DNA of 44,472 nt from Kitasatospora sp. Root107 (GTDB taxonomy: Bacteria > Actinomycetota > Actinomycetes > Streptomycetales > Streptomycetaceae). Position numbers and translations under genes: made by a program. Below, in pieces: positions 40,181 to 44,472 of this stretch. Positions within the stretch are counted from its first letter, which is position 1, and every line of letters begins with the position of its first letter. The notes under the pieces were generated by a model. That model was not told where the DNA came from. It ran no database searches and worked only from the letters and a program-made list of their open reading frames with translations. Where the stretch lies: NCBI RefSeq assembly GCF_001424875.1, contig NZ_LMCT01000005.1, forward strand, positions 1 through 44,472, read 5' to 3'.

Positions 40181-42292
40181 TCAGGCGTCGATCCGTGAAC
40201 GGTCCATGGTGGCCGCCGAGTCGACGATGAACTCCTTGCGCGGCGCCACGTCGTTGCCCATCAGCAGGTCGAAGACCCGCTCGGCCTGCTCCAGGTCACC
40301 CAGGTTGATCCGGCGCAGGGTGCGGTGGCGCGGGTCCATGGTGGTCTCGGCCAGCTGGTCGGCGTCCATCTCACCGAGACCCTTGTACCGCTGCACCGGC
40401 TCCTTCCAGCGCATCCCCTTGCGCTGGAACTCCAGCAGGGTGGAGCGCAGTTCGGCGTCGGAGTAGGTGTAGTGGTACTTCTCCTGGCCGCGCTTGGGGC
40501 TGGTCAGCTCGGTGCGGTGCAGCGGCGGGACGGCGGCGAACACCCGGCCCTGCTCCACCATCGGCCGCATGTAGCGCTGGAACAGCGTCAGCAGCAGGCA
40601 GCGGATGTGCGAACCGTCCACGTCGGCGTCGGCCATGAAGATGACCCGGCCGTAGCGGGCCTGGTCGATGTCGAAGGTCCGGCCGGAACCGGCTCCTATC
40701 ACCTGGATGATCGAGGCGCACTCGGCGTTCTTGAGCATGTCGGCGACGGACGCCTTCTGCACGTTCAGGATCTTGCCGCGGATCGGCAGCAGCGCCTGGA
40801 ACTCGGAGTTGCGGGCCAGCTTGGCGGTGCCGAGCGCCGAGTCGCCCTCCACGATGAAGAGTTCGCTGCGCTCGACGTCGTCGCTGCGGCAGTCGGCCAG
40901 CTTGGCCGGCAGCGAGGAGGTCTCCAGCGCGGTCTTCCGGCGCTGCGCCTCCTTGTGCTGACGGGCCGCCACCCGGGTACGGGCGGCCGCCACCACCTTC
41001 TCCAGCACGGCGCGGGCCTGGAGCTTCTCGTCCTTCTTGGCCGAGGTGAGGAAGGCCTTCAACTCCTTGGCCACCACCGCCGCGACGATCCGGTTGGCGG
41101 CCGAGGTGCCGAGCACCTCCTTGGTCTGGCCCTCGAACTGCGGCTCGGCGAGCCGGACGGTGACCACGGCGGTCAGGCCCTCGGTCGCGTCGTCCTTGGT
41201 GATGTCGTCCTCGGCGACCCGGAGCAGCTTGCCCGCCCGCAGCGCCTCGTTGACGGTCTTGGCCAGCGAGCGCTCGAAGCCGGTGACGTGGGTGCCGCCC
41301 TTGGGGGTGGCGATGATGTTCACGAAGGAGCGCAGCGTGGTGTCGTAACCGGCGCCCCAGCGCAGCGCGATGTCCACCCCGAGCTCGCGGGTGACCTCGG
41401 TCGGGGTCATGTGACCGAGCTCGTCCAGCACCGGGACGGTCTCCTTGAAGCTGCCCTCGCCGTGCAGCCGGAGCACGTCGCAGACCGGCTTGTCCGGGGC
41501 CAGGAACTCGCAGAACTCGCTGATCCCGCCGTCGAAACGGAAGGTGTCCTGCTGGACCTTCTCACTCTCCGTCAGACGCTCGTCACGCACGATGATGGTG
41601 AGACCGGGGACCAGGAAGGCGGTCTGCCGGGCCCGGGCGTGCAGGTTCTCCAGCGAGAGCTTGGCCTCCTTGAGGAAGATCTGCCGGTCGGCCCAGTAGC
41701 GGACCCTGGTCCCGGTCTTCCCCTTCGCGACCTTGCCCTTCCTGGCCATCCCGCTGCCCGCCTCGAAGGGGGCGTCCGGGCTGAGTTCGGTGAAGATGCC
41801 CGGGGTCCCGCGCCGGAAGCTGATCGCGTGGACGTACCCGTTCCGGTCCACCTCGACGTCCAGCCGCGCGGAGAGCGCGTTGACCACCGAGGCACCGACA
41901 CCGTGCAGACCGCCGGAGGCGGCGTACGAGCCACCGCCGAACTTGCCGCCGGCGTGCAGCTTGGTCATCACGACCTCGACCCCGGAGAGCCCGGTCTTCG
42001 GCTCCACGTCGACCGGGATGCCACGGCCGTTGTCCTTGACCTCGACCGAGCCGTCCTCGTAGAGGACCACCTCGATCCGGTCGCAGTGGCCGCCGAGCGC
42101 CTCGTCCACCGCGTTGTCGATGATCTCCCAGACGCAGTGCATCAGACCACGACTGTCGGTGGAACCGATGTACATGCCGGGGCGCTTGCGGACCGCCTCC
42201 AGCCCCTCCAGGACGAGCAGGTGCCGAGCGGTGTAGTTGGAGCCGTCGTCTCCGGCCAGCAGGGCGGACGACGCGTTCGGATCGGCGCTCAC
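40181..42292 (-). CDS. parE: DNA topoisomerase IV subunit B (GyrB/ParE family)
   Basis: 703 residues. GHKL ATPase domain with WEIIDNAVDEA (Glu56 general base, Asn60 Mg ligand), VKDNGRGIPVDV, GGLHGVGASVVNALS; transducer domain with FVNIIATPKGGTHVTGFE (includes the QTK-type region LAEPQFEGQTKEVLG); TOPRIM domain with VEGDSA, PIRGKILNV and MADADVDGSHIRCLLL; C-terminal IRRINLGDLEQAERVF-type tail. The start is GTG 42292 (VSADPNASSALL) with GAGGAG upstream; the open frame goes 62 codons further without family similarity. ParE rather than GyrB by its partner parC in this window and by its position next to hrdB. Confidence 0.95.
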   Translation of the reverse strand: MSADPNASSALLAGDDGSNYTARHLLVLEGLEAVRKRPGMYIGSTDSRGLMHCVWEIIDNAVDEALGGHCDRIEVVLYEDGSVEVKDNGRGIPVDVEPKTGLSGVEVVMTKLHAGGKFGGGSYAASGGLHGVGASVVNALSARLDVEVDRNGYVHAISFRRGTPGIFTELSPDAPFEAGSGMARKGKVAKGKTGTRVRYWADRQIFLKEAKLSLENLHARARQTAFLVPGLTIIVRDERLTESEKVQQDTFRFDGGISEFCEFLAPDKPVCDVLRLHGEGSFKETVPVLDELGHMTPTEVTRELGVDIALRWGAGYDTTLRSFVNIIATPKGGTHVTGFERSLAKTVNEALRAGKLLRVAEDDITKDDATEGLTAVVTVRLAEPQFEGQTKEVLGTSAANRIVAAVVAKELKAFLTSAKKDEKLQARAVLEKVVAAARTRVAARQHKEAQRRKTALETSSLPAKLADCRSDDVERSELFIVEGDSALGTAKLARNSEFQALLPIRGKILNVQKASVADMLKNAECASIIQVIGAGSGRTFDIDQARYGRVIFMADADVDGSHIRCLLLTLFQRYMRPMVEQGRVFAAVPPLHRTELTSPKRGQEKYHYTYSDAELRSTLLEFQRKGMRWKEPVQRYKGLGEMDADQLAETTMDPRHRTLRRINLGDLEQAERVFDLLMGNDVAPRKEFIVDSAATMDRSRIDA

Positions 42293-42795
42293 TCGGTGTG
42301 CACTCCTCAATGACGTTCTGACTCGTCTGACTTCGGCCCGGTGCTTCCCGGCCGGACCCCACAGTGTTCCCAATGCCTGAGACACATCGGAGACGGCCTG
42401 CGCAGCTTGTACGCGCTGCGCGAACAAGACCTCGGCCGGATCCGGCGGCACCGGAGCGCCATCTCCTCCTGCCACCACGGGTCCTGAAGGACCGTCGCCC
42501 GGAGAGCAGGCGGTGGAGCAGGCGATATGCAGGCTACCCGGTGTCGGGGACGGGGCTTATGCTCCAACCCAGCAGAGGATTATGCTACGCGGACCTCGAC
42601 ACCCGACCGATCGGGAGTTCGAGCCAAATGGCGAGTCCTGGGATTCGGCAGGCATGAACCGCCGGCGCCCTGGGCACGTCCTCAGCAACAACACAGCAGA
42701 ATCCTCAGAGAAGAAAAGCCACGAGCGGGAACGTTTTCGGCCTGGTTGGATGTTGACCCTGGTACGACAGCTCGTCGAGCTAGAGAAGAGGCGAC
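42293..42795. other. Divergent promoter interval between parE and DUF7455
   Basis: 503 nt without a supported gene. On the plus strand, TATGCT occurs at 42558-42563 and 42581-42586, both good -10 boxes. Closer to the DUF7455 gene, GGGAAC (42727-42732) is followed after 19 nt by GTT (42752-42754), similar to oxidative-stress sigma R promoters (GGAAT-n18/19-GTT), but with C in place of T. The parE promoter should lie at the left part (42300-42400), with no confident boxes. Confidence 0.4.
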
Positions 42796-43026
42796 GTGAC
42801 TACTGTTCTGACCCCTGCGAGCCCGCTCACCGCGGCTGACCGCTGCGACCGCTGCGGCGCCCAGGCCTACCTGCGCGTCGTACTCGCGAGCGGCGGAGAG
42901 CTGCTCTTCTGCGCCCACCACGGGCGGAAGTTCGAGCCCGAGCTCAAGAAGATCGCGGTCGAGATACACAACGAGAGCGGCCGCCTCACGGAGCCGAGCA
43001 CCAACGCCTCGGAGGACGAACGCTGA
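42796..43026 (+). CDS. DUF7455 family small zinc-binding protein
   Basis: 76 residues starting GTG 42796 (VTTVLTPASPLTAADRC) with AAGAGG upstream. A metal site is suggested by CDRCG (about 17-21) and LLFCAHHGRKF (about 38-48). The segment between is AQAYLRVVLASGGEL. Conserved in actinobacteria between parE and hrdB, function unknown. The C-terminus (STNASEDER) is acidic. It is followed by an inverted repeat at 43063-43112. Confidence 0.88.
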   Translation: MTTVLTPASPLTAADRCDRCGAQAYLRVVLASGGELLFCAHHGRKFEPELKKIAVEIHNESGRLTEPSTNASEDER

Positions 43027-43062
43027 GTTCGCCGCTCGCACAGGCGAGCGCGCAGAGCTGAC

Positions 43063-43112
43063 CGACGGAGCCGGTCGGCCGCCCCACCCGGGCGAGCCGT
43101 CCGGCTCCGTCG
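43063..43112. terminator. Stem-loop between DUF7455 and protease genes
   Basis: CGACGGAGCCGG (43063-43074) and CCGGCTCCGTCG (43101-43112), 12-bp perfect stem with a 26-nt loop, placed between two converging genes 37 and 46 nt from their stops. Confidence 0.6.
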
Positions 43113-43157
43113 CGTGTCCGACACGCTGTCACCTGACGGTATGTCGGAGCGTGCCCG

Positions 43158-44024
43158 TCAGAGCACGGAGCGTACTGCGTCGGAGACCGCCGCCACCCTG
43201 GTGTAGACCCCGGGGTACCTGGCGTCCGCGCAGCCGGTGCCCCAGGAGACCAGCCCGACCAGCCTGCCGTGCACCACCAGCGGGCCGCCGCTGTCGCCCT
43301 GGCAGGCGTCCTTGCCGCCCTTCTCCGCACCGGCGCAGACCATCACGCGCGCGTCGTAGGCGCCGACGTCACCGTGCGAGTACGCCTGGCCACAGATCTC
43401 GTCCGAGACCATCGGCACCTCCACCCCGCGCAGCCGCTGTGAGTAACTGCCGTTGCCCTTGGTGTCACCCCAGCCGTAGACCGTCGCCGCGGTGCCCGGC
43501 GCGTACGGCTCGTTGTCGTCCTGCCCGAGCAGCTCGATCACCGGGCGGCTGCCCTGCGACTCGGCCAGCGTGAGCACCGCCACATCGTTCAGGTTCCGGG
43601 AGAAGTCGTACTGCGGGTGCACCCAGATCTCACGCACCTCGACCTCGCGGCCGGCCCGGCCGCCCAGGTCGTCCCGCCCGATCACCGCCCGCAGGCCGGG
43701 CCGCTTCACCTGCTGCCCCGAGGACTCGTCGAAGAAGCAGTGCGCGGCGGTGACCACCTTGGTCGGCGAGATCAGCGCGGCTCCGCAGAACTGGCCGGAG
43801 CGGGCGTTGCCGAACTGCTGACGGCTCGCCAGCGCCACCATCCACGGCAGCTGTTGGGTGCTGACCTCCTGGCCGCCGACGATCCTGCGCTGCGCCTGGG
43901 CCGGCGTGGCCGTACCGAGCGCGAGTAGCGAGGTCGGCAGCGTGGCGAGCAACGCCAGGGCGACCCCCCGGCGGTGGCGCCGGGCGGTCGGCGGGGTCGG
44001 GCGGGCGTCCAGGATGGGCGGCAC
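43158..44024 (-). CDS. Secreted trypsin-like serine protease (S1 family)
   Basis: 288 residues. Export signal: Arg-rich n-region (RRHRRG, 15-20), hydrophobic core [19 protein letters not shown], probable cleavage near AQAQ (42-45). Pro-sequence ends RR and the mature enzyme begins IVGG (48-51). Catalytic triad His95 (TAAHC), Asp147 (NDVAVL), Ser245 (GDSGGP); Asp239 in [10 protein letters not shown] corresponds to chymotrypsin Asp189, giving Lys/Arg specificity. Six cysteines (80, 96, 211, 230, 241 and one in WGTGCAD) fit three disulfides. GTG 44024 has GGAG upstream with good spacing; the longer frame is rejected. It lies between hrdB and DUF7455, an unusual setting for a protease gene. Confidence 0.92.
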   Translation of the reverse strand: MPPILDARPTPPTARRHRRGVALALLATLPTSLLALGTATPAQAQRRIVGGQEVSTQQLPWMVALASRQQFGNARSGQFCGAALISPTKVVTAAHCFFDESSGQQVKRPGLRAVIGRDDLGGRAGREVEVREIWVHPQYDFSRNLNDVAVLTLAESQGSRPVIELLGQDDNEPYAPGTAATVYGWGDTKGNGSYSQRLRGVEVPMVSDEICGQAYSHGDVGAYDARVMVCAGAEKGGKDACQGDSGGPLVVHGRLVGLVSWGTGCADARYPGVYTRVAAVSDAVRSVL

Positions 44025-44164
44025 CGGATTCTCCAAGCTGGGTCGGCGGCAGCAACCGCCACAGCGTAGTGGAGTGATCACGCACCGTGCGGTTGCCCAC
44101 GCCGTGAGCACTCGGACGGGGGACCCGGCGGGGACCGGGCTGACGAACTGCCGGGCCCGGACAG

Positions 44165-44204
44165 CCCGAAGGGCCCGGAGCGGGTGTGCTCCGGGCCCTT
44201 CGGG
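44165..44204 (-). terminator. Terminator of hrdB
   Basis: 17-bp perfect stem (44165-44181 with 44188-44204), loop GGGTGT, 21 nt after the hrdB stop on the minus strand. Between it and the protease start (44024) I see no other element. Confidence 0.75.
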
Positions 44205-44225
44205 GCAGCTCTGGATCGGTCGAGA

Positions 44226-44472
44226 TCAGTCCAGGTAGTCGCGCAGCACCTGCGAGCGCGACGGGTGACGCAGCTTCGACATGGTCTTGGACTCGATCTG
44301 GCGGATCCGCTCGCGGGTCACGCCGTAGACCTTGCCGATCTCGTCCAGGGTCTTCGGCTGACCGTCCGTCGAGGACGGAGTGCAGCTGCTCCTGGAGCAG
44401 GGTGAAGGAGACCGCGTCGGCCGGGACGACCGCCTCGGAGTCCTCGATCAGGTCACCGAACTCGCTGTCGCC
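44226..44472 (-). pseudogene. hrdB: 3' end of principal sigma factor gene hrdB with apparent 50-nt deletion
   Basis: Only the 3' end of the gene is inside the window. The minus strand encodes [20 protein letters not shown] then [15 protein letters not shown], and after a frame change [20 protein letters not shown] and [25 protein letters not shown], stop. These flank HrdB region 4. Between SVLD and DGQPK intact HrdB has about 17 residues (the region 4.1 core, TLSEREAGVVSMRFGLT-like). Here they are missing and the frame shifts by one at 44367/44368 (GACGGACGGTC). Continuing in the original frame gives unrelated sequence running past the normal stop. The gene product is essential in Streptomyces, so this is more likely an assembly error near a sequence end than a real mutation. 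Confidence 0.75.

Noticed and set aside
42513..42839. Plus-strand ORF overlapping the DUF7455 gene
   Set aside because: It overlaps the DUF7455 gene in another frame and lacks typical codon bias.
1..44472. Defence island, biosynthetic cluster, prophage or CRISPR
   Set aside because: No cas genes, regularly spaced repeats, integrases, transposases, toxin-antitoxin pairs, polyketide or peptide synthetase modules were seen; content is core housekeeping.

Overview
This is a GC-rich, gene-dense actinobacterial chromosome segment, almost certainly from Streptomycetaceae (Streptomyces or a close relative such as Kitasatospora; the sequence alone does not separate them). The evidence is very strong G/C bias at third codon positions, frequent GTG starts, marker genes such as sepH, hrdB next to a topoisomerase parE, a DasR-type operator in front of ptsH, and a reversed-order (GNAT first) Pat-like acetyltransferase. 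From memory, the gene order follows the core region of the S. coelicolor chromosome between hrdB and dut. The window therefore looks like vertically inherited core genome, not an accessory island.

Layout. Position 1 lies in the conserved leader of a ribosomal RNA operon running leftward out of the window. Next come DUF3710, dut and a PaaI-type thioesterase (minus strand), DUF3093 (plus), DUF4193 and an acyl-ACP desaturase with a tandem operator, and an OmpR-type two-component system with a probable autoregulatory repeat. A 61-residue small protein, an inositol-monophosphatase-like enzyme with ferrochelatase, an MFS transporter and an FAD-linked sugar-lactone/alditol oxidase follow. The middle holds a Ser/Thr/Pro-rich membrane protein divergent from sepH, a sulfurtransferase, a VOC protein, the DUF5998 - phosphodiesterase-like - thymidine kinase operon, a 922-residue Pat-like protein, ptsH, glutaminase, rtcB with a candidate leader peptide, and an M16 peptidase pair divergent from parC. 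The right part has a sucrase/ferredoxin-like protein next to a dispersed repeat, a polytopic membrane protein, an SsuA/NMT1-type ABC importer divergent from a CitA/CitB-type two-component system, an acetate-symporter pair (DUF485 + SSS), parE, DUF7455, a trypsin-like secreted protease and the 3' end of hrdB.

Functional themes are DNA supply and topology (dut, tdk, parC, parE), division (sepH), central transcription (hrdB), carbon signalling and acetyl metabolism (ptsH, Pat, acetate symporter, CitA/CitB-type system), and heme and lipid tailoring (ferrochelatase, desaturase).

I found no CRISPR array, toxin-antitoxin pair, prophage, transposase, tRNA or defence island. The items most worth a second look are: (i) hrdB, which at the right edge appears to have lost about 50 nt in sigma region 4 with a frameshift, in a window whose other edge is an rRNA leader, so an assembly artefact at contig ends is likely; (ii) a leader upstream of sepH with three mutually exclusive helices; (iii) a 19-codon ORF with a strong ribosome binding site upstream of rtcB; (iv) two copies of an intergenic repeat, one with a 21-bp inverted repeat; and (v) a 24-bp perfect inverted repeat spanning the stop codon of the CitB-type regulator.
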